A stretch of DNA of 54,923 bases from a virus. The stretch is from positions 1-54,923 of the IMG/VR virus record IMGVR_UViG_3300046171_000008. One strand, 5' to 3'. Positions within the stretch are counted from its first letter, which is position 1. Every line of letters starts with the position of its first letter. Made by a program: the position numbers and the translations under genes. Of the stretch, positions 34,801 to 42,480 are shown piece after piece. The notes under the pieces were generated by a model, which saw only the letters and a program-made list of their open reading frames with translations, searched no databases and had not been told where the DNA came from.

Positions 34801-35347
34801 GGCACCAGAAGCCTACCAATCGGGTACACGTGATGAACCACTGCGTAGACAAATACCTATTACACGTCAGGTTGCAGGTATTTTATTACGGGATAGGCGT
34901 AATTTTCTTGAAAATGAAATGGCACGTCTTAAAATATCAAAGAAAAAGTTGTTACAAAAAACAGGTGTTCCTGAAGCAGATACACTAATAGGTGATTTAA
35001 TGGGAGAGTATTCAGTAGAATACATTGTTCCTATTTTACAGAATAGTGAAGAATATAAAAGTCTGGATGGAGCAGATCAAGCTGTATTTTTAAAGTCTGT
35101 AATTGATGACTACAAAGCAGATATTATGAAGTTAGTTCGTTATCGTTCTCGTTATGAAGGTAAAGAAAAGTACGGTATAGATGTTATGGCTAAAGCAGAC
35201 TTTAATAAGTTACAGTCAATGTATCAAAATAAAGCTATAGAAGAATATAATAGAAGATATGGAACGCCAAAAGAAGGTGAGCAATATGATTATTCTATTC
35301 TAACTGAAATGGGTAAATCGTGGCAACGAATAGCGGAAAATAGATAA
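31853..35347 (+). CDS. Largest internal virion / DNA-ejection protein, 1164 aa
   Basis: The last and largest gene of the late arm. The acidic N-terminus carries the element FRDLLL twice (MGFRDLLLSNDEEEE and SFRDLLLAQPEEKE). Hydrophobic Ala/Gly-rich stretches near 165-200 (YIGMLLPGAGKAAGIAA) and 260-280, a long helical middle, a membrane-like region near 745-800 (SLIGTGILAGAVAF) and a basic C-terminal part follow. Size, position and membrane-seeking segments are typical of T7 gp16-like ejection proteins. No transglycosylase motif was recognised. Confidence 0.75.
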   Translation: MGFRDLLLSNDEEEETVTSPLLEKEEPKAQQSFRDLLLAQPEEKEPEDIDVATAATAQKNIENNSAIREAAIRFVQDRLGMTNVTDPDEAMEEYIEHFRSFNVNEITAGGDYRYVSAAAADATKTPDLTQETRDKAAQRLSDYRLLYQSFNEMPAFSDNFFTATGDYAEGILTAPSTYIGMLLPGAGKAAGIAAQTGAKVAVNRTLAQAFKTPISTLAAKAAANPIKTTVLVEGAGGSLQNVAAQKTEMAADLRTDYDPSETAVAFGLSAALPAAGVVYAGKMGAKKYIEKDTPDLVEQVLKQEEDATVEAAKTLTKNKKNKKLAKDIADGAPSVRSLDADEVAKGKDVREIMEAGKELDPDFNMTLTPEKTMRIYAGVVEIAERAGIEKAPDERITEFVARAMDEIVRKDPKKGGEKAEKLYGEILEKYKLTNDDFGAFVMADASDWGRKGAAMSQAKRLQVRLNNAAANKIFGLDEEALSKIKELEEAVNDGDVRLALTKSDEIADKAETDGLFRKLDTVRLAAMTSQTATTVRNGVGGFGRAGIDGVTKLLDRGIASGLKTVGFAEGKKGLNLLEKDPNLDSFSILYGMMNTKESAAIKDIFRMGFDQKAEALYRQLRDIDNKTGKKKGMNSARAIAMELNALNQLTDNYFKQAAFAGSLKRQLNEQFQKALADPKMADTVKAEDFNLLNIIADGDFKKVFGDKRGKNMLDKAVKDSLYFTYQQTPNSKVGQAIVNGIHSAPFLTTSLVPFPRFIMNALRFTYEYSPAYIVQGAARSFSKDSNNYEELAKSLIGTGILAGAVAFRGSENAGENWYEYKMDDGRTFDMRPFFPAAPYLFFADLYVKYRDNDPVIGDRRFVADGIQALTGTQMRAGFGAYAIDGAIKDLLRDDTDAYQKAGKIGANYISNLFSTYTIPLTASQDVYNTFLSPDDEVIARQTDSSNLFDLIVNKSTARLPMNYALQKNIQEMTGGSSWLPKYTAPEAYQSGTRDEPLRRQIPITRQVAGILLRDRRNFLENEMARLKISKKKLLQKTGVPEADTLIGDLMGEYSVEYIVPILQNSEEYKSLDGADQAVFLKSVIDDYKADIMKLVRYRSRYEGKEKYGIDVMAKADFNKLQSMYQNKAIEEYNRRYGTPKEGEQYDYSILTEMGKSWQRIAENR

Positions 35348-35350
35348 AGT

Positions 35351-35383
35351 AAAAAAAGGGGCAATTAAGCCCCTTCTTTTTTT
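35351..35383. terminator. Bidirectional terminator between the two arms
   Basis: Seven A, then GGGGC-aattaa-GCCCC, then TTCTTTTTTT: a symmetric stem with T-runs on either strand, so it can stop rightward and leftward transcription. It sits exactly where the arms converge; the loop contains the TAA stop of the leftward 35365 gene. Confidence 0.92.
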
Positions 35384-35517
35384 GTCCAGTATTCTAACTC
35401 CCACCAACCATTAAAGTCTCTGACACAATCACATATAGTATTAGTCAGTGCCATGCCTATGATATATACTAACCACAGACATATAGCACCACCTATAACA
35501 TATTTAACGATGGTCAC
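35365..35517 (-). CDS. Small membrane protein, 50 aa
   Basis: Last gene of the leftward arm. The start is placed at a GTG that overlaps the MazG stop (TVTIVKYVIGG... form), giving one membrane segment (YVIGGAICLWLVYIIGMAL) and a soluble C-terminus (CDCVRDFNGWWELEYWTKKE). The open frame continues upstream to 35583 inside the MazG gene, which is less likely. Its stop lies in the terminator loop. Function unknown. Confidence 0.6.
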   Translation of the reverse strand: MTIVKYVIGGAICLWLVYIIGMALTNTICDCVRDFNGWWELEYWTKKEGA

Positions 35518-35842
35518 CAGAGCCAGACAGAGTACCCCTAGCTTTGCGGTCAGCCAATTTACGTAGGTTGTTTTCCATAACATGTCCTAAGTCCATCCCC
35601 ATCTCTGCTGCAAGCACAGCGCAGTACCACATGACATCACCAATCTCGTAGGCAATCTCAATCTTCTTGGCTTCATACTCATCCTGTGCAGCACCATCTC
35701 TAATAAATTTCTTCACCTTATTAGCAATCTCTCCCGCCTCCCCAGTAAGGCCCAGAGTCAAATACTCTGTGGCCTTTTCTTTTGGGAAGATGGCAGTGCT
35801 ACACGCCTGTTCTTGATATGCTGTTCCTGTAATATCACTCAT
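35504..35842 (-). CDS. MazG-like NTP pyrophosphohydrolase, 112 aa
   Basis: The start is chosen at ATG 35842 behind AAAGGAG; the frame extends back to 35890. The motif order TGEAGEIANKVKKFI, then EIAYEIGDVMWYCAVLA with EIGD as the metal site, and NNLRKLADRKARGTLSGSGD matches the all-alpha MazG/DUF550-type house-cleaning pyrophosphatases. Phage MazG proteins may hydrolyse non-canonical nucleotides or alter host nucleotide signalling; the substrate cannot be read here. Common in marine phages and placed in the nucleotide-metabolism part of this arm. Confidence 0.85.
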   Translation of the reverse strand: MSDITGTAYQEQACSTAIFPKEKATEYLTLGLTGEAGEIANKVKKFIRDGAAQDEYEAKKIEIAYEIGDVMWYCAVLAAEMGMDLGHVMENNLRKLADRKARGTLSGSGDHR

Positions 35843-35864
35843 CCTATTCTCCTTTATCCACTGT

Positions 35865-36104
35865 CTAGCTTCTTGCTCTAGCTTGTTCATCCCGTTGCAC
35901 TCTCTTCAAGTTGGCGTAGTAGGCATCGTTGTACCCACGTAGCCACTCACGATGCTGCATTGTGTTATGGTCAATGCCGCTATCCCCAAGGAAGAACTTG
36001 CCTTTGTTCCCCTTGGTCATCTTGCCATTCATAAAGGCATCGAAACCCCACTGATATTGAATCTTTAGTGGAGCATCGTACTTGCTTAGTCCATTACGCC
36101 TCAT
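35865..36104 (-). CDS. Small hypothetical protein, 79 aa
   Basis: AAAGGAG precedes the ATG at 36104, which overlaps the GIY-YIG gene end. The protein is basic and aromatic-rich: PLKIQYQWGFDAFMNGKMTK, FFLGDSGIDHNTMQHREWLR, GYNDAYYANLKRVQRDEQAR. The pattern W(R/L)RGYNDAYYAN recalls short phage proteins of unknown function. No motif is assigned. Confidence 0.7.
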   Translation of the reverse strand: MRRNGLSKYDAPLKIQYQWGFDAFMNGKMTKGNKGKFFLGDSGIDHNTMQHREWLRGYNDAYYANLKRVQRDEQARARS

Positions 36105-36636
36105 CTAGATTCTCCTTTACATCGTAATTGAAAAGTTTAATTGCTGTAACAGGGTCAATCTTGAACCACTCTCCACGGCGTTCCTCTGCGAAGTGTTCAA
36201 ACACCTTATGCATGTGGCTTTCTTTCAAGTGCCTGTCTTCCGTATCAAGTCGTGCAATGATCTTGTAATCACGAAACGGTGAAGATGTCTGGTAGCCGTT
36301 GCACCTATCGTCTGCGTTTACTGCCTTGCCTACCTTGACCCACTCAGGGAAAGCAGGATTAACAATTGCGTAGACCTCACCAAGCGTAGTCTTTTCAATC
36401 TGGTTATGTGACCACACATCATCCAGTGATTTATACCTACCCGGCTTGTGAAGCGGGTGTGACGTGGGAATGTACTTGCCGTTCACAAACATGCGAACAT
36501 CATTGTTCTTGTGGTACTGGTCAATCCTCTCACGCTTACCTGCTGTCTTTGTGCCTTTAGGGCGAATGTACCACCACTCACCGTCCTCAAACACAGCCTC
36601 TGTCTTCCTAGTTGCTCTCTCTTTCAGCTTTATCAT
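36094..36636 (-). CDS. GIY-YIG nuclease-fold protein (T5orf172 type), 180 aa
   Basis: GGAG precedes the ATG at 36636. The N-terminal part (residues 1-75) is basic (ERATRKTEAVFEDGEWWYIR); the C-terminal part matches the T5orf172/MUG113 branch of GIY-YIG nucleases: GEVYAIVNPAFPEWVKVGKA, then DDRCNGYQTSSPFRDYKI, LKESHMHKVFEHF and RGEWFKIDP. The Glu and His positions expected in the family are present. It may nick host or phage DNA; a homing or restriction-like role cannot be decided from sequence. Confidence 0.8.
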   Translation of the reverse strand: MIKLKERATRKTEAVFEDGEWWYIRPKGTKTAGKRERIDQYHKNNDVRMFVNGKYIPTSHPLHKPGRYKSLDDVWSHNQIEKTTLGEVYAIVNPAFPEWVKVGKAVNADDRCNGYQTSSPFRDYKIIARLDTEDRHLKESHMHKVFEHFAEERRGEWFKIDPVTAIKLFNYDVKENLDEA

Positions 36637-36647
36637 GCTAATCTCCT

Positions 36648-36869
36648 CTACTGTTCAGTTGGGGTTTCTTCTTCTACTTGCTCTACTGATGCAATCAGTG
36701 CCTTACTGAAAGCGTCCTCTGCTGCAACGAGCTGGTCAATGTTGAACCGTGCCTCTGCAATGCGACCTTTTAGATTACGCACCTGATTCACAAAGTACTG
36801 CGACTGCTCATCAAGGTCAGCGAAGTCGTACTCCGTTTCGTTAATCGTGATTTTGTTTTGTTCTGTCAT
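36648..36869 (-). CDS. DUF6447-like small protein, 73 aa
   Basis: AAAAGGAG precedes the ATG. Composition NKITINETEYDFADLDEQSQ, then YFVNQVRNLKGRIAEARFNI and a helical C-terminus: a short strand pair followed by a long helix, as in the DUF6447 family found in many phages (assignment from memory). Function unknown. The upstream small gene ends inside its first codons. Confidence 0.75.
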   Translation of the reverse strand: MTEQNKITINETEYDFADLDEQSQYFVNQVRNLKGRIAEARFNIDQLVAAEDAFSKALIASVEQVEEETPTEQ

Positions 36870-36975
36870 CGTGCTTCTCCTTTTCTTTTATCCACTCTTT
36901 GTATTGTTCAGACTTGCGGGGTGGATTAGCTATCAACCAATCCTTGCCCCGTTTCCAAATCAGTTTACTACTCAT
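36841..36975 (-). CDS. Small basic protein, 44 aa
   Basis: Its ATG (36975-36973) overlaps the TAG stop of the 36968 gene, and its TAA lies within the start of the 36869 gene. The product MSSKLIWKRGKDWLIANPPR then KSEQYKEWIKEKEKHDDRTK is compact and basic, typical of phage micro-proteins. The conserved-looking WKRGKDWL and NPP elements argue against a chance frame. Confidence 0.6.
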   Translation of the reverse strand: MSSKLIWKRGKDWLIANPPRKSEQYKEWIKEKEKHDDRTKQNHD

Positions 36976-37171
36976 TGAAATAGTCTGTCAAGATATCCAT
37001 CCTATCAGAGTGCATTGCAATCTTGTCCAACTCACCCTGTATAGCTTCCATAATATCAGAGTGTTCTCCGATACCTGCTGGATTCTTGAGGTATGTCTCA
37101 ATGTTCATTACATGCAGATTGATATTTGCCTCTGCATGACTTCTAAGTACTTCTAACATTCTTTCTCTCAT
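36968..37171 (-). CDS. Small helical protein, 67 aa
   Basis: GGAG lies eight bases before the ATG at 37171, overlapping the previous gene. The protein is helical and acidic: MRERMLEVLRSHAEANINLH, VMNIETYLKNPAGIGEHSDI, MEAIQGELDKIAMHSDRMDI. The NPAGIGEH segment is distinctive and recurs in small proteins of other marine phages. Function unknown. Confidence 0.72.
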   Translation of the reverse strand: MRERMLEVLRSHAEANINLHVMNIETYLKNPAGIGEHSDIMEAIQGELDKIAMHSDRMDILTDYFNE

Positions 37172-37358
37172 CTGTCAACTCCTTTCCTTCCGTATGCCAA
37201 TCATACTCTTCATTGTGTTTGTCTACTGCTTTTGTGATTAATGATAATAAGCCTTCATTAATTAGTGCCTTTCTCGATTCATCATCACAATCAAACACAA
37301 CAGTAGCTGAACCATTTTCATGTTCTACTACTTTTTGTACTTCAATTTTTCCTACCAT
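37143..37358 (-). CDS. Small acidic protein, 71 aa
   Basis: The start is placed at ATG 37358 behind AAAAAGGAG; the frame runs back to 37397 inside the previous small gene. MVGKIEVQKVVEHENGSATV then VFDCDDESRKALINEGLLSL looks like a beta hairpin followed by a helix. Similar small proteins occur in phage replication regions; function unknown. Confidence 0.72.
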   Translation of the reverse strand: MVGKIEVQKVVEHENGSATVVFDCDDESRKALINEGLLSLITKAVDKHNEEYDWHTEGKELTDERKNVRST

Positions 37359-37461
37359 TATCACTCCTTTTTCTAAACCTATGCTTGAAGAATACAATCA
37401 AATTGATTGTGGTGTTGACAGTGATAGCTAGTATCAGCCACCACTGCCACCATGTAGGCAT
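37342..37461 (-). CDS. Tiny membrane protein, 39 aa
   Basis: A GAAGGAG ribosome site lies before the ATG at 37461. The product MPTWWQWWLILAITVNTTIN then LIVFFKHRFRKRSDN has a Trp-rich start, one membrane segment and a basic cytoplasmic tail. It overlaps the next gene start by 17 bases. Function unknown. Confidence 0.65.
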   Translation of the reverse strand: MPTWWQWWLILAITVNTTINLIVFFKHRFRKRSDNGRKN

Positions 37462-37475
37462 GTCCACTCCTTCAA

Positions 37476-39437
37476 TCACGCTGCATTCAAGTCCACTACT
37501 TCACAGACACCAGCAGTACATGCCAACTCACGTCCACCTGAAGTATTATCTTCTTTCTCAAACTCCTGCAACTTAGACCAATTAACACTGCGAGGCATTT
37601 CTGCCATCATAGCATCATATTCATCTTCTGTGCAGTCCTGATATGGGGCTTGCTTATACACGTGATCGTCAAACGGCAGGAAGCTAATGCCTGACACTTC
37701 ATCAAAGTGTTTGTAAACCCAATCTCCTACTTCCATCCACTCATTCTCTTTTACAGAGACTGTTACAGATGGCTTATGCTCACACCAGTAACGCTGATAA
37801 GTAAGCCACAACTCAAGCTGTTCAATAGCCGACATGATTGTGCGTGTTACTGCCCCACGTGGTGCTGCCATTGGAAAGCTAAACACAGTAGTGCTGTGTG
37901 GCTTACCTACATCTGGCTCATTCGGTATACCTTCTGATATAAGGAACTGTGTAATGGGGTCTTTGTTATCACCACGTACAGTACGAATGTAGTGTGGGTT
38001 GTGCCTTGCATGGATGCCAGATGCACTGTCAACAAGCTGCGACACTGTGCCACTAGGCTTGACGCATGTGATAGCCGTTGACTGTGGAATACCAAGCTGT
38101 TCAGCCATAGCAGCGTTAGTCTCTACTGCTGTGTCACGCAATGTCTCCAGTGTCTGCCCAATGTTCTTGCCAAGATGGGCTGACGTACCACTGAGCAAGT
38201 CGTTGTCCATGATACCTGTCAGTGACACGCCCAGCAAACGCTCTTCCTCTGTGTTCTTCTGCCATACCTTACGCAGATATTTGAAGTCAGTCAGTGTTGA
38301 CTGGAATGTACCCAAGATTGTAGCCAAGCGTACCTTCTCACGCAATGTCTGTTGTGTGTCACTGGCACGTGCAACTACCTCTGACAAATTGCAGAACTGA
38401 TATGGGCGCAAGATAATTTCACTGCAAGGATTGCATCCGAAATCTTGTTCCGCATCACGCCTACCATTCTTAGCTGCTTGTACCTTTGCTGCTTGACGAT
38501 TGAAGATACCACGTTCACCAGAGTGTGATTCATATAGTGACAACCATTCCCGCATAAATGTACCCATCTCTGGTTTTACTTTATACGCTACAGAGTTATT
38601 AGCTAGTCCTCTTTGGCCTTCACGTTTAATACCCTTCTCAGGTTCATCCCACCATACACCTGACTTGGCATGTGCCATCTGGTCATCGTTCAAGTTGGAC
38701 AGGCTGATTAGTGCGCTACGGCGTACACCACCGACAACTACAACCTCACCAATCTTACACATGATATCGTGACACTCAATAGGATAAAGTCTGCGACCTG
38801 CTGCACCCTTAAACTTCTTAATGATAAAGTCAAAGAGTTCTTCCAAAGGTGCTGGGCCACTGGCACGACCACCAAATGTCTTTAGTCTTTCACCTGCAGG
38901 ACGCACCTCTGATACATCCCACTTTGGAATCTGACCTGCGTAAAGCAATGAGATAAGTTCACGCAGGGACTTTGCCCATCCGGGGCGGCTGTCACCTACT
39001 TTAATTACTGTATCTGTCTCATGCATATCTTCATTTACAATAGGCAACTTATCCACTACTTCACGCTCTACAGAGAAGCCTACACCCGTTCCACACATTA
39101 GAATGTACATAGTCTCATCAAATGCTCTAGGGCTGTCTACAGGCACGTAGGAACAGTTGTATGCACCCACGTGGCAGCGGTCTAGTGCTGGGCCAGATGT
39201 CATCAAGGCTCTCATGCTAGGCATGATATCTTGGTTCAGTACAGCATCCTCTAGTTCGCCACGCAGTTCATCTGACAGCACGTAATTGCATGTACTGTAC
39301 AAGTGGTTCTTCATATAGTCAAAGTAGCGTTCTACTGTTTCAACCCATGTCTCACGGCGTTGTTCATCTTCTTTCCATCGGGCATACCGTGATAGCGCGA
39401 TGAAGTTTTGGTAGTCTGTTGGTAGATAATTGTTCAT
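37476..39437 (-). CDS. Ribonucleotide reductase, class II (adenosylcobalamin-dependent)
   Basis: Reduces ribonucleoside triphosphates to deoxy forms using vitamin B12 coenzyme, supplying DNA precursors without a small subunit. The start is set at ATG 39437, eight bases after GGAG; a GTG at 39446 is too close to that site. Markers: CHVGAYNCSYVPVD near residue 90, the catalytic NPCSEIILRPYQFCNLSE, the substrate-loop block SASGIHARHNPHYIRT, and the C-terminal redox pair CTAGVC (C-x4-C). At 653 aa it fits the monomeric RTPR type. No class I small subunit gene is present. Confidence 0.92.
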   Translation of the reverse strand: MNNYLPTDYQNFIALSRYARWKEDEQRRETWVETVERYFDYMKNHLYSTCNYVLSDELRGELEDAVLNQDIMPSMRALMTSGPALDRCHVGAYNCSYVPVDSPRAFDETMYILMCGTGVGFSVEREVVDKLPIVNEDMHETDTVIKVGDSRPGWAKSLRELISLLYAGQIPKWDVSEVRPAGERLKTFGGRASGPAPLEELFDFIIKKFKGAAGRRLYPIECHDIMCKIGEVVVVGGVRRSALISLSNLNDDQMAHAKSGVWWDEPEKGIKREGQRGLANNSVAYKVKPEMGTFMREWLSLYESHSGERGIFNRQAAKVQAAKNGRRDAEQDFGCNPCSEIILRPYQFCNLSEVVARASDTQQTLREKVRLATILGTFQSTLTDFKYLRKVWQKNTEEERLLGVSLTGIMDNDLLSGTSAHLGKNIGQTLETLRDTAVETNAAMAEQLGIPQSTAITCVKPSGTVSQLVDSASGIHARHNPHYIRTVRGDNKDPITQFLISEGIPNEPDVGKPHSTTVFSFPMAAPRGAVTRTIMSAIEQLELWLTYQRYWCEHKPSVTVSVKENEWMEVGDWVYKHFDEVSGISFLPFDDHVYKQAPYQDCTEDEYDAMMAEMPRSVNWSKLQEFEKEDNTSGGRELACTAGVCEVVDLNAA

Positions 39438-39442
39438 ATCTG

Positions 39443-39604
39443 TCACTCCGTTATTGTTCTCATTGTTCTAATGTCGGCACCGTTTACATCATAAAAGTAT
39501 TCACGTATGCCATCCTCTATCTCCTCCCCAACCTGCCCATCAGCGGGTACGGGGTATTCCTCCTCGTCAATATCCAATGTGATGAACATTTTAACTCTCA
39601 CCAT
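39443..39604 (-). CDS. Small acidic protein, 53 aa
   Basis: Starts at ATG 39604 with GAGGT eight bases upstream, inside the end of the DUF3310 gene, and stops within the ribonucleotide reductase leader. Product MVRVKMFITLDIDEEEYPVP, ADGQVGEEIEDGIREYFYDV, NGADIRTMRTITE has the look of a single small domain (strand, acidic loop, helix, strand). Similar proteins occur in marine phages; function unknown. Confidence 0.7.
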   Translation of the reverse strand: MVRVKMFITLDIDEEEYPVPADGQVGEEIEDGIREYFYDVNGADIRTMRTITE

Positions 39605-39887
39605 TTGCCATTACCTCTTCAATCAACTTATCCAGATACCACTGGGCCTTCTTCAAATCCTCAAGCGGTTTATCTTTGTAGTCAAAACGCCACAGGTACT
39701 TGAGGATGTTTCCCTGTAGGTAGTACTTGAAGCCATCGTTAGTGGCTGCAGAGATAGCATGAATACACTCAATACCTGTTTGATTGTAGTGTGGTGGGCT
39801 GTTCACCATGTCCACATTGCCATAGGCTTCCTTGCCAGCTTTCTCCGCTTCTTCCATCATCTGTTTCATGTACGCCTCGTGTCTCAT
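39591..39887 (-). CDS. DUF3310 protein, 98 aa
   Basis: The ATG overlaps the previous stop (GCATGA), with AGGAGG upstream. The conserved core is VNSPPHYNQTGIECIHAISA, then FKYYLQGNILKYLWRFDYKD and LEDLKKAQWYLDKLIEE: the DUF3310 signature (a short helical nucleotide-kinase-like fragment of many phages). It usually lies among replication and nucleotide genes, as here. Exact activity is unknown. Confidence 0.9.
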   Translation of the reverse strand: MRHEAYMKQMMEEAEKAGKEAYGNVDMVNSPPHYNQTGIECIHAISAATNDGFKYYLQGNILKYLWRFDYKDKPLEDLKKAQWYLDKLIEEVMANGES

Positions 39888-40252
39888 GCATTACCTCCTG
39901 TCTTAGTGTTGAAGTTGAGATGAACTACGTTACCGTCATACTCTTTCTCTACGCCCATCTCTTCCTCTAGTTCTACATCAACTTCCATCTCGTTGTCAAT
40001 AACACTTGTGACATATTCATGCACGACATTACGAATAGCTTCCTCTTGTTCCATGATAGGCACAGTAGCACACATCATCTTACAAAAGTGCATAACCTGA
40101 CTGTAGTCTTCATCATCCATTGGGTTCTTGGGAAATGCCATGATTGAGATATCAATCTCACCACTCCAATGCCCATCATCATCAGCAAAGGGTCTGACCC
40201 GAATAATAAAGTCCTCGTCATTTACATTGTTTATAAGTTCGTCTTTGGTCAT
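39884..40252 (-). CDS. Acidic hypothetical protein, 122 aa
   Basis: AAAGGAG precedes the ATG. It starts with TKDELINNVNDEDFIIRVRP, followed by strands (HWSGEIDISIMAFPKN), a helix (YSQVMHFCKMMCATVPIMEQ) and a strongly acidic region (EVDVELEEEMGVEKEYDGN). It overlaps DUF3310 by ATGA and the endonuclease by four bases, so it is cotranslated with replication genes. No function is recognised. Confidence 0.75.
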   Translation of the reverse strand: MTKDELINNVNDEDFIIRVRPFADDDGHWSGEIDISIMAFPKNPMDDEDYSQVMHFCKMMCATVPIMEQEEAIRNVVHEYVTSVIDNEMEVDVELEEEMGVEKEYDGNVVHLNFNTKTGGNA

Positions 40253-40710
40253 TTTCTAATTCTCCTTTTAACTGTTGAGTTTGGGTGGCTGATAAAGTTT
40301 GGGTGTTTGTCCTTACCTTTCTCTTTTAGCCAATCTTCTGGAATGATGCGGTCATAGTATCTAAAACCATTCTTGATGCACCAATCCCCATATGTTGTCT
40401 TTGCTCCTTTACGTATCTTGCTCTTGCTATTCTCAAACACAAACCGAATGTCAAGTTCTGGATGCTGCTTCTTAATCTGTAAGTGTTTACGCCTATCAGC
40501 AGCCATGAATCTACCTTTTACCTCAACTATGATACCGTTGTCAAGTATGTAGTCAGGAGTATAAGTGCGGTAGGCTAGGTCTTCCCATTCAATTTTGATG
40601 GCTTCATATCTAAACGATATTTTATCTGCCTTCAACTTCTCTGCGATGGTTAGTTCTAGCCCACTGCGATAACCATACTTACGTGCGGCTCTCCATGCTT
40701 TATGGTACAA
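40249..40710 (-). CDS. Endonuclease I, T7 gp3-like Holliday-junction resolvase
   Basis: Cuts branched DNA during replication and packaging. The start is an unusual TTG at 40710 with GGAG six bases upstream, overlapping the exonuclease stop; no nearby in-frame ATG exists. The core is YRSGLELTIAEKLKADKISF, then YTPDYILDNGIIVEVKGRF (the PD-(E)VK metal site) and a helical end (DRRKHLQIKKQHPELDIRFV). At 153 aa it matches T7 endonuclease I (149 aa). It follows the exonuclease in the same operon. Confidence 0.9.
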   Translation of the reverse strand: MYHKAWRAARKYGYRSGLELTIAEKLKADKISFRYEAIKIEWEDLAYRTYTPDYILDNGIIVEVKGRFMAADRRKHLQIKKQHPELDIRFVFENSKSKIRKGAKTTYGDWCIKNGFRYYDRIIPEDWLKEKGKDKHPNFISHPNSTVKRRIRK

Positions 40711-41554
40711 CTACATCTCCAATATAGGCCACCATTGGTGGAACCTTGGCTTTCGACATAACTGATGGCTGTTCCTTTAAGTTATCCCAACAGTCAAATC
40801 TGTATGAGCAAAACTTGCAGCCACTGTTTAGTATCGTGTTGCCTGTCTCCTTACCTCTGAACTTTTCGGCTACAGGCTGAAAACACCGTTCAAACTTATT
40901 CTCCTTTACTGTGTCTACGGTTTTTTGTATCTTAGCTATTTCTTTATCCAAGTCAAGTCCTGCCGCTGGCACATACTTGAATTGACCGTTGGCTTTATTG
41001 ACTACCCACCAGCCACCTACATACTTACCAGATGCCTTAGCATAACCAGCTAGTTGCCCTACATAACCAAAGCCATCTCCATCAGCCAGCGTTTCATATG
41101 ATTCAAACTTGTTAGTATAGGACCAATTAGATGCTGACTTAACATCATCGACTGCACCATCAACAACAATATCATATGTTCCATTAACGGATGCACCATC
41201 CAGTTCAAGTGTGACATGTTCAGGTTCTTCATATTGTACTCCTGCTTCTCTCAACAGACCCTTGAATACTGCCTCAACAATATCGCCAAGCATCATGTTC
41301 ATTATGAATGTAGTCGGCATCGGCAATGCCGCCTCTGGCTTATTCTTTTCATACCAAAGTTGGCAAGTGGGGCGACCTACGTTTGACATCCGTAGTTTAA
41401 AGTCGCCCCGCTTTTTACCGCTGCCGAACTGCTTGTGCAGTGCTTCAGCAATGTCGGAAGAGACTTGTTCAATTGTCTCCTCAGACATCTCTGTTTTGCC
41501 TTTGACTGCATCCTCCATATATTGATGGAGTGCAAGTTCAGCACGGTGATGCAT
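40700..41554 (-). CDS. PD-(D/E)XK exonuclease, RecB/Cas4-like, 284 aa
   Basis: Predicted nuclease that processes DNA ends. N-terminal SNVGRPTCQLWYEKNKPEAA, then SVNGTYDIVVDGAVDDVKSA (acidic plus D-x-K metal site) and GYVGQLAGYAKASGKYVGG follow the RecB nuclease order. The C-terminus FERCF plus SGCKFCSYRFDCW provides four cysteines for a Cas4/AddB-style iron-sulfur cluster. In related phages it lies beside the DNA polymerase and may act in recombination or host DNA breakdown. Its stop overlaps the gp3-like gene. Confidence 0.85.
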   Translation of the reverse strand: MHHRAELALHQYMEDAVKGKTEMSEETIEQVSSDIAEALHKQFGSGKKRGDFKLRMSNVGRPTCQLWYEKNKPEAALPMPTTFIMNMMLGDIVEAVFKGLLREAGVQYEEPEHVTLELDGASVNGTYDIVVDGAVDDVKSASNWSYTNKFESYETLADGDGFGYVGQLAGYAKASGKYVGGWWVVNKANGQFKYVPAAGLDLDKEIAKIQKTVDTVKENKFERCFQPVAEKFRGKETGNTILNSGCKFCSYRFDCWDNLKEQPSVMSKAKVPPMVAYIGDVVVP

Positions 41555-42447
41555 TACGCTACCTCTTCATCAATTTCAATGTCAACCATGTCATCGACAA
41601 CATCAACATCGTCATCTTCCATTTTGGAGTTAGCCTTCTCTGCCCATGCATTGATAATGTAGTTGTTGTAGTTATCAATCCATGACATGAAGTCACCGAA
41701 CAATGCCTGATCCTGTTCAGTCAACTCAATGGTATTTGAGACATCCAGCGATGCCACAGGCACAAAGTAGGAGGCACCTGTTGGAATCTTACGCTCACTG
41801 GTGTTAGCAGTGATTATGTGCTGAATGGGCAAGCGTTGCATCTTTGCCAAAGTAGTGAAGCTGGAACCGATTTCCTTAAAGGCATCACGGTTATCAATCT
41901 CCCAGATGAACGGGGTAGGTGCTACTTCAACAGGCTCACCGTTCTCATTCGTTGGGTTAATCAACTCCACCTCACCAAAGACAACACGTACACGCTTGAT
42001 CTGCTTGAGCAGGTCTTGCTGTGACTGCGGGAGTGCTTTGAAGTCTTTGATGTATCCTGCGGGTTTACCACAGTTGAACCCACCGTCATTGTCCTTGAGG
42101 TCAATGTCCAGTGTGTCAGCCATCACGCTCTTCACGTAACGATTAGGGTTCTTTACATCACCCTGCACGAAACGCTTGTGCATGAAGCGTTGCATGAAAG
42201 GACGCATCTTGATAGCGGTAGCGTAATGTGTAGGTCCGTCAGGAATCTCTAGCTTATATGCGCCGCCTTCTACCACTTCTACGTTCACCTTCTTGCCGTT
42301 AACTTCAGCCGTACCCATGATGGGTGAATGGCTAATGCGTAGACGTGCAAGTGAACTAGAAGAAGATGAAGTCTTCTCATGTGCTATGCCCATAGCTTTC
42401 GCCATAGCGGCATAGTTGTTCGTATCTACTGTTGTCAATTGTGTCAT
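41554..42447 (-). CDS. Putative single-stranded DNA-binding protein, 297 aa
   Basis: The promoter at 42481-42509 and AAAGGAG lie just upstream, so it is probably expressed strongly on its own transcript. The core is beta-rich (KKVNVEVVEGGAYKLEIPDG, RVRVVFGEVELINPTNEN, PTGASYFVPVASLDVSNTIE) and the C-terminus is extremely acidic (MEDDDVDVVDDMVDIEIDEE), a trait of phage and bacterial SSB proteins that recruits partners. Position between polymerase and exonuclease supports this. The family itself was not recognised, so the SSB call is inference. Confidence 0.65.
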   Translation of the reverse strand: MTQLTTVDTNNYAAMAKAMGIAHEKTSSSSSSLARLRISHSPIMGTAEVNGKKVNVEVVEGGAYKLEIPDGPTHYATAIKMRPFMQRFMHKRFVQGDVKNPNRYVKSVMADTLDIDLKDNDGGFNCGKPAGYIKDFKALPQSQQDLLKQIKRVRVVFGEVELINPTNENGEPVEVAPTPFIWEIDNRDAFKEIGSSFTTLAKMQRLPIQHIITANTSERKIPTGASYFVPVASLDVSNTIELTEQDQALFGDFMSWIDNYNNYIINAWAEKANSKMEDDDVDVVDDMVDIEIDEEVA

Positions 42448-42480
42448 ACATTTCTCCTTTCTTCAGAGTTTAGAACCGTA

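Noticed and set aside
37398-37430. TTGACA on the plus strand near 37416
   Set aside because: No -10 hexamer at proper spacing, and it is inside the small membrane gene on the opposite strand.
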